A DNA stretch of 48,886 nucleotides from Collybiopsis luxurians FD-317 M1 (taxonomy: Eukaryota; Basidiomycota; Agaricomycetes; Agaricales; Omphalotaceae), in NCBI GenBank assembly GCA_000827265.1, contig KN834897.1, positions 1-48,886 on the forward strand, in the 5' to 3' direction. The notes below the pieces were generated by a model. It did no database searches. It had not been told where the DNA came from and saw only the letters and a list, made by a program, of their open reading frames with translations. How positions within the stretch are numbered: the stretch's first letter is position 1; every line of letters starts with the position of its first letter. Both the position numbers and the translations under genes were made by a program. Shown one piece after another: positions 1-10,943 of this stretch.

Positions 1-477
1 AAGACGAGAAACTAATGCTACTGGAAGACAATAGCTAGGTGACAGCTACGAGAATAAAAGGTATGGAGCATGTGGTCATGCGACAGATGCGAGAAGAGAA
101 ACAAGGACAGTTCATTAATAAAACAATGACAGTGGGAACGAAATAGAAAAAGAACAATGATACCGTGTGGAGTGGAGATAGGGAGGAGTTGTATGTCCAA
201 AAGGTATTGATATGAAAGTTAGTCATAAACGCGGTCATGTGAAAGATGTATAGTAAAAGAGAAATGAATAGGGGTTAGGAATGGATGTTCGTACCAGCTT
301 TACGACAGATTGTTTGTTTTAAAAAAACATTATTTTTGAATGTAGATTATGTAGAGGATATTGTACTACCACGCTGCATTTCACAAGTAGCTGTCTCTCA
401 AATTGAACAGTAAATCATCAGATAGTACATAGCTGGCAACTCAAACCCACCCAACTCACTGAACAGCATTTCTGAAC
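1..477. other. AT-rich intergenic DNA, no gene seen
   Basis: No reading frame here looks like a protein I recognise, and no tRNA boxes or inverted repeats stand out. Short open frames on the minus strand (about 60 codons) have no domain-like pattern. Confidence 0.5.
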
Positions 478-700
478 AAATAGACTCAGTAATTGAACTC
501 AAATGTCAATAATATGCCAGGGAAACAGTCACGGCCATACTGAGACGACTCCAGGCTGGTGTGGACAAAGTAAAAGCTCTGGAGATCCCCAAGACGACTA
601 AGTACTGTTTGGTTTGTGGCATTTGTCTCGTTGGCCACAATTCACCAGTTGCTGTAGGTGCAACTGGCAGAGCTGGACAATAAATCTTTCATGATTAATG
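478..700 (+). pseudogene. Broken copy of the C-terminal domain of the secreted protein at 1898-3439
   Basis: This stretch aligns by eye with bases 2946-3160 of the downstream gene. The opening 'aatagactcagtaattgaac' matches 'aatagacacattgattgagc', and both continue with tcaaatgtcaa, a run ending in cagtcac, and later a shared segment ending in 'tggcatttg' (620-628 here, 3087-3095 in the intact gene). The match is broken by stops and small insertions or deletions, so no protein can be made. It lies about 1.2 kb upstream in the same orientation, so it is most simply a tandem duplicate that decayed. Sequence comparison only; no function is inferred. Confidence 0.6.
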
Positions 701-1670
701 TCCGTGAATGTGACTGCAGGAGAAGACGGTGTGTGAATGGGTGTAAAAAGGAAATGCATATATGTGCCTGCTACTTTTACTTTGTACTAACGGTAGTAAG
801 ATGATAAGTAATCCAGGAGTATGCTATGGTTTGGAATCTGGTCTTAAGATGGTAGTTTCCTTACTTTCATTTTCTGATTCCGCATCGGATCTATTGCCCA
901 ATTTTGTTCCAGTTCCTTCAGTTCGAGGGCTCATCGTCCCGAGATTCAGATAGTCCTGCTGGCAGTGGCAGTTTGATCCTTGATGGCCTGTCGTCCTGAG
1001 TCGTTTTGATATTCCGGACGGTTTCAAGAAGCTCGGTAGTGTACTCGGGGCGGGCGATGCTCTCTGTCCCATTTCCAGTGCTCTCGACAGACCAGTCGGC
1101 TTATAATTTGATTACCTTAGAACGGCGCATTCATACTTGTCAGCAGTGTACCCTGATCTGGAGGTAAGCAATCCTGAGTTAATTAAGTAATGTAATAGCA
1201 ATTTACTAAATAACAGAACCGATACAGAGCCGCTCAGTATCCTGTATAGCTTCACTCTACTATTAACTTGTGTGATTCCAGCGTTTGAGATTCAGGCGAT
1301 GCCACTAGAATTGCCGAGTTAGCCGAGCAGCGGCATATACGGCAGGAGTACCAGACTTGAATTCTTCCGAAGAAAACCGGGCTGGCGCAACTTTCATCAT
1401 GATGCACCGTGGGAGGTTCATCTCAAAGCGCAGTGCAGTGCTTTCTGGATAATACTTCAAGGACAAATGATCCGTTCAGATCGAACTGTGCTCTAAGCGG
1501 TTCATATATGCACAGACTTTGGAACGCTTCACCAAAGAGCTATTCGCATGCTTGAATTGAGAGACACATACACTGGTTGTCGGTGGATTGTGCCCGATAG
1601 TATGTAGCTCCTGCTGCTCCCGCTGTGCATCAAGTCTCTGCCAACCTTGCCGTCTATTACTCGACCTTCA
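701..1670. other. Intergenic DNA without a recognisable gene
   Basis: About 970 bases with only short open frames (63 codons at 762-953 plus, 82 codons at 824-1072 minus) that show no domain, signal peptide or splice pattern. Part of it may be further decayed duplicate of the downstream gene, but I could not align it. Confidence 0.4.
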
Positions 1671-1678
1671 TATAAAAA
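1671..1678 (+). promoter_or_regulatory. TATA-like box upstream of the secreted protein gene
   Basis: The sequence tataaaaa is a canonical TATA form in an otherwise gene-free region, about 220 bases upstream of the ATG at 1898. That leaves room for a long 5' leader. The assignment rests on motif and position only. Confidence 0.35.
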
Positions 1679-1897
1679 GCAAAAGAGAACTTTGGTCAAA
1701 TTAATCAAGTCTTCTTGTTTTCAAGGTATAAACTATATGATTCTCAACTGCAATTAAACAATCACTAACGGCTCACATGTTCAGGCTCTTGTGTGGGCAG
1801 GTCCCATTTATACTCAACCCCAAGCGGCTGGTCCGTTTATTCTTTTGCATAAACATTCTATACTGTCACTTTTGTGCCCTCCCACCCCTCTTCCACA

Positions 1898-3439
1898 ATG
1901 CCAACAACATCATTCCTTCTGCGGCTCACATCAGCAACACTTCTACTCCTTTTCTTTGTTGGGACACCGATCCTCTCACATGCAGCCCCAGTTTCACTCA
2001 TCACTGCACAAGAATTACCAAGCTCCCATCTACCACGAGGACTCACTCATGGAAAGTCTTCTGCATTGACAGTAGGTACAACAAAGAAGCCAGGAACCAC
2101 AGTAGCCAAACCCCCAGTGGTCCAACCGCTTAAATCAACGGGCACATTGTCGGTGACTAGTAAACCTGCTCCCTCTAAGCCTGGTACTTCCAAGCCCCTC
2201 CCAAAATCAACAAACACGTCGTCGGTGGCTGACAAACCTGCCAGTACCTCCAAGCCACTGTCAGCACATCCAACTAAATCGACAGAGACATCAATAGCTG
2301 CCAAGTCCCCATCAGCACATCCGGCTGAATCGTCGTCAGTAGCTGCCAAGCATAATACCTCTAAGCCCACAAATGCTACTTCTTCCAATTCACCTGTCTG
2401 CCTTCTTAAACGTGGCACAAATGATCCTACAGAGCCAAATGAGTGTGTTCTTTCCCTTTCCCACTGAAAAGCCCATCCATTAAACTCATCACTGCTTTTA
2501 CAGTTTGATAGACACCATCACAGCCTGAGCAGAAGATAAATATGAAACTATGACAGCTGCTCAGAACTTGAAAGGTGGATGGAAGGGTGGGCCCAAGTTG
2601 AAATTGCACTTTATCTGAAGGAAAAACTGTCCCAATACCAGGTTGACCGCGAAGGGGCATACGAGAAAACACCGGAGGAAAAATCAGACCCTAACAGCCA
2701 GGCTAAGAGATGGGATATTCGCCTTCAACCAAAGAGCCAGTCCGAATCAGAAAGCCCAGCCGCAGGGGGCTCAGCTGCAAAGGGCTCGGCTGCAAAGGGC
2801 ACAGCTGCAAAGGGCACAGCTGCAAGGGGTCTAGCTGCAAGAGGCCCAGCTGCAAAGGGCTCAGCTGCAAAGGGCACAGCTGCAAAGGGTTCAGCTGCAA
2901 AGGGCTCAGCTGCAAAGGGCTCACCCGAATCAGACTGCCCATCCGAATCAATAGACACATTGATTGAGCTCAAATGTCAAACATCTGGGGAAAAAATCAG
3001 TCACCTGTTTGGCAACGATCGAGTCGGGTGTGATTTCGAGAAAGTGGAGTCTCGGCCGTTCTCTAAAGAGACTACTGTCTGGTATATGGCATTTGGCGTG
3101 CCGACCGAAAGTGAGGGTAGGGCTAAGTACACAGCGGGAGACATTTCTTTGACAGCAACCCCAATTGGAGATTCAAAAGTAATGTTTTGGCACGGTTCAA
3201 AGGTGTATGGCCCATCAGGTCCAGACTCGCCAGGTACTTCGTCAGTCTCACCAGGGGCAGGCAAGAAGGATGCCAGTGGAACATCTAAAAATCCATCAGG
3301 GTCAGTCCAGGGGAGCAAAGGAAAAGAACCTGCCGGTGGAACATCTACAAAACCTTTGAAGGCGAGTGGAAACACTGGAACATCGAGCGGGAGCACTAAG
3401 GCCCCTAAAAAGGGGAAAGCACCTAAGAGTAAAACATAG
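1898..3439 (+). CDS. Secreted low-complexity protein with an AAKG repeat tract
   Basis: I read this as one two-exon gene, 1898-2442 joined to 2557-3439, about 475 residues; I do not recognise the family. The frame starts at the first in-frame ATG and opens with a signal peptide (hydrophobic core around residues 6-22, then SHAAP). Next come about 150 residues rich in Ser, Thr, Pro and Lys, as in O-glycosylated cell-wall or secreted proteins. The proposed intron uses a gtgtgt donor and a gacag acceptor, and both sides keep the frame in phase 2. Exon 2 carries 11 tandem five-residue units of the type AAKGS/T, then a compact region of about 90 residues (TLIELKCQ ... VMFWHGSKVYG) that is the part duplicated upstream, then a Gly/Ser/Lys-rich tail. 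If the intron is wrong, there are two adjacent genes (1898-2467 and 2579-3439). A wall or secreted role is inference. Confidence 0.55.
2758..2925 (+). repeat. 15-base coding minisatellite
   Basis: About 11 tandem units of roughly gctgcaaagggctca encode AAKGS, AAKGT, AARGL and AARGP variants. Because the unit is 15 bases, every copy keeps the frame, so copy-number change alters protein length without breaking it. Neighbouring units are nearly identical, which suggests slippage or unequal exchange. Confidence 0.9.
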
Positions 3440-3768
3440 TACTTATATGCATTGTTTACCCTTGCACCGGCTGTACAGTATTAGCAAGTGTTGGGTGTAT
3501 ATGTTCACTGAACTCAATAGAGTATTTAATTTTTGCCGAACGGTACTTAGTCCATGTGCGCGCCGATAAGGAGGCGCAACGGGAGATTCAACGTGAGATT
3601 AACAACGTGCTCATACAATACTATTGTCACATGAACGCTGATTCCCGACCCTTCTAAGTACATACATGAAAGTGGGACGGCTCGCATCTTTCCTTCTCAC
3701 CACCAGCAAATCCAGTTCTTCTCTCCGTTTCTTAACACTTGCAGACGACGAATTTCAGCGGTAGTGCT

Positions 3769-4784
3769 ATGGCAGTCAAGACGTATACCTGGGTGTCACT
3801 CTGGTTTCTTCTCACTGCACCGGTGAGTGCTAGGTTGCTTAGATTCCAGATTGAATTGGACGGTCGACTAGGTTATTTTGTGGGATGCTGGATACTGCTT
3901 TATGAGGCACGTCGAATAGTCATCTTCCGATGTTACTCCCAAATCATTTTAACTTGAGCAAATACTAGACCTCGTTCAATGATTGTGAGTACTGACCGCT
4001 CACATACATGTTTGTTTTCCGTTTATCCACGCTCTCGTTACTAGGGTGGAGATTTGCATTGGTTTTGGGAACCGTATACTATCTATCAAAAAGTTCGTAC
4101 CGTAACTCATTCATTCTTTTCCGTATTTCTCCAGCCCGTAGATCCGACTATCTAACCTCCGTTTCGATATACCCTCTACGACTTAGGTTGACCTCGTCAG
4201 TGATTGAAGGGCATTTTCTGGATAATCGCAAGGCTTACCGTTGCATCTCTGTAGCTCTACGGAGTCCTCGCGTTGGAGAAAGGCGAGGGATTTACGAATG
4301 CTCAAGGTTCGTCATCCTAATTCAACACTATACAATAACCCGTTTAATTGTATATGTTTCCCTCTTCCGTCTCACAGCCCTTATGAACGTAATCGAAACC
4401 TTCCTCAACTTCCTCTACCTCTACCTCGCCCACTTTAGCGAATGGCCTCCCGCTGCTCTCATCGGGCTCACATCCTCTGCTCTCACTTTAGCCAAAACGA
4501 TACTGTATTACGCCCAGGAGTATTATTGCAATTATTGTACGACGGGACACAACGATTGGCAAACCTTGGTTTCGTATTGGATTTTTCCGAACGTGTACGT
4601 TGTTTGAGGAGGGACTGTTTGGTTTGGTTCTTGACGTATGTGACGGCTAACTGGACTCTGGTTTTTTAGGTTCTGGATCATCGTGCCATCGTTCATTATA
4701 TATGTTCTCGGGAGAGACATTTGCGCCCAGCTTACGCTTGCGGATAAAGCAGCAGAGGCTGTTACTGCCGATAAAAAACAGTGA
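3769..4784 (+). CDS. EXPERA/EBP-like membrane protein, copy 1
   Basis: Predicted 181-residue multi-pass membrane protein of the EXPERA superfamily (emopamil-binding protein, TMEM97/sigma-2 receptor), whose known members are ER proteins that isomerise or bind sterols. Eight exons: 3769-3822, 3872-3906, 3969-3984, 4045-4092, 4187-4195, 4255-4306, 4378-4594, 4670-4784. The joined protein shows the family pattern: LWDAGYCFMRPRSM, then GGDLHWFWEPYTIYQKVDLLYG, then FTNAQALMNVIETFLNFLYLYL, then FWIIVPSFIIYVLG. Four hydrophobic segments are visible. Exon lengths equal those of copy 2 exactly, which confirms the model. Exon 5 is only nine bases (VDL). The second intron begins with GC (gcacgt) where copy 2 has GT. 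The substrate is unknown; fungal ERG2 sterol isomerase belongs to a different family, so a sterol-isomerase role should not be assumed. Confidence 0.85.
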
Positions 4785-5175
4785 ATGCATTGGGCCGGAG
4801 ATGTGAAAGGTGGTTCTGTCTGGATCTGTAGCTGATCTACCGTTGCTGTAACTTTCGCGTATTTTGATTAGTTATCAATTTTGGTCTGCTGCGACGAGCG
4901 CCGAACCGAGCTATCGCTGCATCGCTCACTGGCGCCGGATGAAGCTGAAATACGCGTCTCAGTGGAAACGATGTAGAATGAACCTGACGCGACTACGCTC
5001 CAATGACAATCACATGAACGTGTTGACTCCGAGAAGCCCGATGACCTGACATCTTTTTTGCCGGTAACCCTGTGAAAACGGAACACCCCCGCATCTTTCC
5101 TTCTCACCACCAACAGCTTCAATTCTCTCCTCTTTGCTTTTTGGTACAGACGGAACTCAGCAGTAAAGACCTGAG

Positions 5176-6168
5176 ATGGCGGTCAAGACGCACACCTGGA
5201 TATCACTCTGGTTTTTGATCACCACGCCGGTGAGGGCAGGTCTTGACTCGTTGTTCGATTTTAAAGTCTGAAATATACGCTGTTTAGATTATTATGTGGG
5301 ATGTAGGGTATTGCTTTATGAGGTTAGTTGCCTACGCTTTCGATACGGTCTTTGTATGATTCTAACTGAAGTAATTAGACCCCGTTCTATGGCTGTAAGT
5401 ATATTATTGACCACGTATGTCACTCCCATTCTTATTTACGACTTCGTAAACAGGGAGGAGACTTGCACTGGATTTGGGAGCCGTATAGTATCTATCAGAA
5501 TGTCCGTATCTTTTTCGTGGTCCTCGTCCGCGTACATTTCTGTGCATCCGCCCGTCTAACACGTTGTTCCCCTGCTTAGGTCGATCTTGTCAGTAATCAG
5601 CTGGCTATCTAAACCGCAGGCTCACCCATTCGTGTCTCCAGCTCTACGGAATTCCAGCTTTGGAGGAAGGCAATGGGTTTACGAATGCTCAATGTACGCC
5701 TGCCTCGCTTTATGTTCAGCCCTCGTTCTCTAATGATTCCGTCTTACCTCCTATCGCAGCCCTCATGAACGTGATCGAAACTCTCCTTAACGTCCTTTAC
5801 CTTTACCTCGCCCACGTCAGTGAATGGCCGCCTGCTACTCTCATCGGATTCACCTCTGCTGCTCTCACCTTGGCGAAAACGGTCCTCTATTGGGCGCAGG
5901 AGTATTATTGCAACTATTGTACCACGGGACAGAACGATTGGCGTACGTTGATCGTGTATTGGATTCTTCCCAATGGGTATGTGTGTCCAGCTTGGAAAAA
6001 CAGAATGTATTTGTGTAGGACGAGCTTTGTTGGCTGACCCTCTTTTTTTGCAGATTCTGGATTGTGGTACCGGCGTTCATCGTATATGTTCTGGGGCAAG
6101 ATCTCTGTGCCCAGCTTACATTTGCGGATAAATTTGCAAAGGCTGTTACCGCTGATAAGAAACGGTAA
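5176..6168 (+). CDS. EXPERA/EBP-like membrane protein, copy 2
   Basis: Tandem paralogue of the gene at 3769-4784, also 181 residues. Exons: 5176-5229, 5288-5322, 5379-5394, 5454-5501, 5580-5588, 5642-5693, 5760-5976, 6054-6168, identical in length to copy 1. The protein reads MAVKTHTWISLWFLITTP, IIMWDVGYCFMRPRSMA, GGDLHWIWEPYSIYQNVDLL, then YGIPALEEGNGFTNAQS, and ends in AVTADKKR. All introns are GT-AG, including the one that has a GC donor in copy 1. The duplication includes the leader: 'ctttccttctcaccacca' lies shortly before both start codons. Both copies seem intact, so both may be expressed. A membrane enzyme or lipid-binding role is inferred from the family. Confidence 0.87.
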
Positions 6169-6688
6169 AGGTCCACCACCGCCCCAGCCAGTGAATGATG
6201 ACCCTCCTCGTCTGCGCGACGGAGGATCTCCAAGAAGCTGCGAACGCGGAAAGGCAATGATCTTCGATGTTCACTGTGGTGGGGATGTATCGGGTGAGGG
6301 GATTGATTGTGAACAGATCTGTAACTGCTGTACTTCATGCGTGTTTTTTGATTGAATTTTTTCGAGTAATTTATGTGCTGCATACATTCTCCAGATGGCC
6401 GCGAATATTTTATGAACTCTTTTCTCCTGAAGAATCTTGGTTCAGTTTCCCCGAAAAGAAGGAAATGTCCTCCGGAAGTTATCTATTCTACGTAGCCCGT
6501 TGACCTATGTATAATTAATAAGGATCACTCTTCACGCTCAGCAGACCTGGTCATGATTCGTTGACATCTGTGCGTACGGCCCGCGAGATATTCGGATGAG
6601 GGGGGCTGCGATATTCATTTGCGTCCCACGGGACCTATCCACCTCACTCACAAGATGTGGGAAGGGAGGGGTGGTGGGGCAAGGTTCT
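6169..6688. other. Intergenic DNA between EXPERA copy 2 and the glycosidase gene
   Basis: About 520 bases with no convincing coding frame. The last part holds a G-rich stretch and the TATA-like box of the next gene. Confidence 0.5.
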
Positions 6689-6698
6689 ACATAAAAAG
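6689..6698 (+). promoter_or_regulatory. TATA-like box of the GH78-like gene
   Basis: The sequence acataaaaag lies about 55 bases before the ATG at 6747, the usual spacing for a fungal TATA box with a short leader. Confidence 0.5.
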
Positions 6699-6746
6699 GG
6701 GACATGCAAAACGCGTCTGTCTAGGTAAAAAGGGCACCAAAGACAT

Positions 6747-9514
6747 ATGCTGTCATCTTCGTCTATTCTTATATCCCTTTCGTCGTTGCTGATAGCGGGA
6801 AGCGGAGCGGCTGCTCAAGCTCCTGCGGGCCCTTGGGATGCCTTCAACTTTGCTCCAAAGACGCGAACGGTGTATGCCGCGTCCATCAGGCACGCTGAAC
6901 CGAGTGTTTCTGGATCGGGGAATTTGCTTGAGCCTAATGGGTCGAGTACGGTTTTGAGTGAGAAGGGAGCTTGGGTTACGTTGGATTTCGGGAAGGAGGT
7001 GGGTTTTGTTTTCAGCTTGCTTATGCGTTTTAGGTTGAGATTGACTATTCGTACTTCGGACGTGTACAGGTTGGAGGTCTCATCTCAATGAACTTTGATT
7101 CCATCAACTCTTCCTCCTCCTCAATCTCCCTCGCTTTCACCGAATCGCCCATGTTCATCAACCCCCTCCTCTCCGACGACTCTTCCTTCCCCATCGCGAC
7201 AATGAACTATGACGGTGTCCTCCCCGTACCGGTCCCACCCGCTACGGCTCTCGAGGAGGGATTCTGGACTCAACCTGCGTTCTCCCTTCGGGGTGGGTTT
7301 CGTTTCTTGACGATCGCGCTGACGAGCAAAGACGGGGGTGCTGTGGCGATTTCGAATGTGAGCTGTGAGATTGAGTTTATGCCGCACGTGGAGGATATGA
7401 CGGCGTATTCGGGGTATTTTTATGCCAAGGATAACGAGTTTGAGGATGAGGATTTTTTGACCAAGTGTATGTATTATCATTTATCTTCTCTCCCTGGTTC
7501 TTGACTCTTTGGGTCGCCGCTGATGGATTTTTATTGTTTTTCAGTGTGGTACGCGGGAGCTTATACCGTGCAGACGAATACGGTTCCAGTTAATACTGGC
7601 CGTCAAGTTCCTTTTGAACCTCAAGGCCGTGAGTCTGCAGTAGGGGCGTATAGTCGTGTCAAGTTGATCATCCGGATTTTGCAGACTGGGCAAACAATGC
7701 TACTCTTGGTGTTGCTAGTCCTATCATCGTCGATGGTAAGTTGCCATGTTCCACGAGGTTCTCGTTATTAACCACTACCCCTAGGCGCCAAACGCGACCG
7801 GTAAGTAGGTTTCCAATTCTCGTTACCTTTTTCTTTTCAATCTAAGATCCCATGATGGGATTGTGTACATGCAGTGCAGTATGGCCAGGTACGTACGGAC
7901 TGTGTTGTGTTTTGTTTAAACGGGCCTTCATACTGATCATAAATCCCTTCTGTTTCTGTTTCTCGTCCGTTATCGATCTGGCGGGGTCACAGGTGACATG
8001 GGTATTGCAGTCCCTACTCAATTCGTCTCCACGTTCGATCTCATTCCGACGCGAAACGCACTGTCGACCATGTTTGCGAATATCAATCCGCAGACGGGTG
8101 CGCTTCCCGAGTCCGGTCCGCCTTTGAGCCAGTTGGGGTCGGATACGTATCATTGTTGGACGATGATTGGGTCTTGTAAGCTATCTCTTTTGTACACCTA
8201 GTTCCGCGCGTCTTTCTTCGATTGGAGGGAGGGCCTTTCGCTGATGCTGATGCTGATTTTGCTTTACAGATAATTATTATTTGTATTCTGGAGATGATGA
8301 ATGGCTCGGTACGATCTGGGCGAATTATACGAAGGCTATGGCATTTATTGAGGGAAAGGTGGATAGTTCGGGGCTTATGAATGTGACTGGGCTCAGAGAT
8401 TGGGCAAGGCAGGGAGGGGGAGGGCATAATTCTGAAGGGAATGCGATTTTGTATAGGGTTGAGTACCGATTTCCTTCGTCATCTTACCTCCCTCCTCAAT
8501 CTAATCTTACCTTTTCTTTTTTCTCGCAAAGGTATTAATCACCGGCTCCGAACTAGCCACGTATGCGAACCAAACGACCCTCTCTACCGCCTGGGCGCGA
8601 AACGCCAGCTCCCTCAAAACGAATTTCAATAACGCGTTTTGGATGCCCGAAGTAGGGATGTATAGGGATAACACAACTACAACGTTGGCTCCACAGGATG
8701 CGAATTCCTTTGCAATTCTGTTTAATTTGACGATGAATGCGAGTCAAGCGGCACAGGTAAGTGAGGGTTTGGAGAAGAATTGGGTAGATTTGGGGCCTGT
8801 TCCGCCAGAGTTGCCGGATACGATTTCGCCGTTTATAAGTGGGTTTGAGGTAAGTATTTTTGTGGTGGGATTTGTGTTGATTGATTGATTGATTGTGATT
8901 TGTAGTTGCAAGCACACTTTGTTGCTGGGAACGATTCGAGGGCGTTTGATCTCTTGCATCGGGAGTGGGGGTATATCCTTTATACTAACCTTTCGGTTCA
9001 AAGTACCCTGCTTGAAGGGATGACAGCTAATGGATCGTTATTGTAAGTATTCCTCCTGGCTCCGATTGATCCCCCGTTTCTCATATTTCCCCTTCTTCTC
9101 CCTCTCCTCCCTCACAGCTACCGGTACTACCAAGGCTACAATGACGACGCAGCCTACACCTCACACGCACACGGATGGTCTTCCGGTCCAACTTCTGCTC
9201 TAACGATTTATGTCGCCGGCTTGAGCGTCACCTCGCCGCAAGGAAAAACTTGGAATCTAGAACCTCATATCGGAGGGCCTATGGACACCGCTCAGGCTGG
9301 GTTTAGTACGGCGTTGGGGTGGTACGAGATTATTTGGGAACGAGCTGGGAAGAGCGGCCTGAATTTGAATGTGACGACGCCAGAGGGTACGAATGGTGTG
9401 TTTACGCTTCCGAATGGGGTCAGTGGGACTGTGAAAGTGAATGGACGAGCTGTGAAGGGTAATGGGAAGAGTTTCGAGTTGGAAGGCGGGGCGTTGCAGA
9501 TTGAGGTGTCTTGA
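6747..9514 (+). CDS. Secreted GH78-like alpha-L-rhamnosidase (six-hairpin glycosidase)
   Basis: Secreted enzyme resembling fungal GH78 alpha-L-rhamnosidases, which remove terminal rhamnose from pectin side chains and plant glycosides. The N-terminus is a signal peptide (ISLSSLLIAGSGAAA). An N-terminal beta region follows (PWDAFNFAPKTRTVYAAS ... WVTLDFGKEVGGLISMNF). The (alpha/alpha)6 barrel carries the family hallmark DGAKRDRAVWPGDMG, then DTYHCWTMIGSYNYYLYSGD, and later YTSHAHGWSSGPTSAL. A C-terminal beta domain ends in LQIEVS. About ten short introns interrupt it, for example 6999-7069; the DGAKRDR motif is assembled from very small exons around 7735-7890. Many bacterial GH78 enzymes have RDER at the hallmark; this one has RDR followed by Ala, so the usual acid residue is uncertain. 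No disabling change was found. A decayed copy of part of the gene lies at 10438-10586. Confidence 0.85.
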
Positions 9515-10437
9515 AGCAGCGGTTCAAGCAACTTGTTTGGATGATAAAATGTAATTATTATCATTTCGAGAGCGTAATGTAACTGGATAGTTCGGGTTCA
9601 AGAGCACTGAGTTTGATCAGTGGAGAGAGATTGTGGTGGCGAGGCAAGAAAAAAGCTTTGAAAGTGTGTATCAGGCGTCTGCGAGCAGCGTAAGAGCCTA
9701 AGTTTAGGAGATACAGATTTAGACCAGGCCGAGGCCTCAATCTTCAATCACTGCTTGTGGCTTATTTGAGGAGAAAATCTTACAATCCTTTACAATCTAA
9801 GTGCTATATGAATGTGTATTACCAAAGAGGACAGTATGGGATAGTCATCCAGGGACCAGGAATAAGTATTATTCATATACTAAGCTGCCATTGCGTATAA
9901 AAGGAATTATGTATCAAATATCCTAAGTAGCATGTTGCACGACCGCTCAGCAAATGCACACCGCCATCTTGAAGGACGTGTAAGCGACTCTCGGTTACGG
10001 ATACATATTATTAGTTGATCATAACTTCGATTCACTGAACATGCCTTTCGGCCTTTGCAAGTTGTTCCTCTACTTGGGGCTTCTCTGAGTATTTCCTTTT
10101 TAGTGGTAAAGCGAGATTCATCATAGATGGGACTAATTAATAGTTATTATCCGCTGAAGGTCGGTAGCAAGGAAGCAAACTGCTACAGTCTCTTTGCTAC
10201 CGCTCCGCTGGACATTGATGCCGAGCGTCACTCTCTAGCTAGGCATCCGATACATTCCAGTGTCGTCTCCCTGGAGACTCTGAGGGTGAAGTGCAAATTT
10301 GTGCAGAGATGCGGGGTGATTTGTTTGCATGCCCGACCAACCCAAGCCGCTTGTAGCGACCCGCAAAAAAAAAAAACAAAGCACAACCCTTGTCAACCCG
10401 ACCCGATGCCCACAGGTTTCATACTAGATCTTCATCC
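9515..10437. other. Intergenic DNA downstream of the glycosidase gene
   Basis: About 920 bases, AT-rich at first, without a recognisable gene. An open frame at 10127-10471 (114 codons) has no domain-like pattern and runs into a pseudogene fragment, so I treat it as chance. Confidence 0.45.
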
Positions 10438-10586
10438 TGTAATTGATCTGGCGGAGGTCGCGGGTACTTAACATGGGTAAGTCACAGTTTTGTAAGTAGT
10501 ACCGACTTAATTCCCCTCCATGTCCGAACTCATTCCGACGCGGAATGCACTTGCAACCATCTTTGCGAATATCAATCCATAGATGG
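10438..10586 (+). pseudogene. Fragment of a GH78-like gene
   Basis: This piece matches 7970-8095 of the intact glycosidase gene: 'gatctggcgg', then a run ending in acatgggta, then 'ctcattccgacgcg' followed by aaygcac and later 'tttgcgaatatcaatcc'. The translated core reads SELIPTRNALATIFANINP against DLIPTRNALSTMFANINPQ. A stop follows directly where the intact gene has a Gln codon, and the upstream coding sequence is gone. It lies 0.9 kb beyond the intact gene in the same orientation, so it is a remnant of a tandem duplicate. Confidence 0.8.
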
Positions 10587-10943
10587 GGGTCCATTTCAGT
10601 TTAGTCCGCTGCAGCTGATAGGTCCGACGTCCGTAAAATGAGCCAGTATAGTTGCTTTTCTTTTGGATGGGTGCGTATGCCTGTGTGCGAGTGTGCATGA
10701 TTCTGTAATGTACCATCACAAACTGAGTCTGAACTGATGCAATCAAATTCTTCCATTCGAGAAATAGTTTCTCATGCTCTGCGTGAGATTTTACAGGAGC
10801 ATTGACTGCAAACACTAGAGAATCTTGGTACCATGAAGGTGTACTTCATGCATTGAAATTCAGACTTAAATCTGAATATATATCTATGCTGTCTCACACA
10901 ATATGCAATGCTCTAGCTCAAATTGAGGAATCAAACAGCTATA

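Noticed and set aside
2047..2418. Long minus-strand frames opposite the secreted protein gene
   Set aside because: Shadows caused by biased codon use on the plus strand; the plus frame has a signal peptide and a repeat tract.
2703..2973. Frames open on both strands through the AAKG tract (Leu/Gln/Pro-rich, Cys/Lys-rich)
   Set aside because: A 15-base repeat without stops opens several frames at once. Only the plus frame continues into non-repetitive, duplicated coding sequence.
8757..8765. gtaagtgag in the GH78-like gene as an intron donor
   Set aside because: The frame reads through it in a way that fits the family (QAAQVSEGLEKNW) and no acceptor at a suitable distance restores the frame better.
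10127..10471. 114-codon plus frame
   Set aside because: It runs directly into the GH78 fragment in a different frame and has no protein-like pattern.
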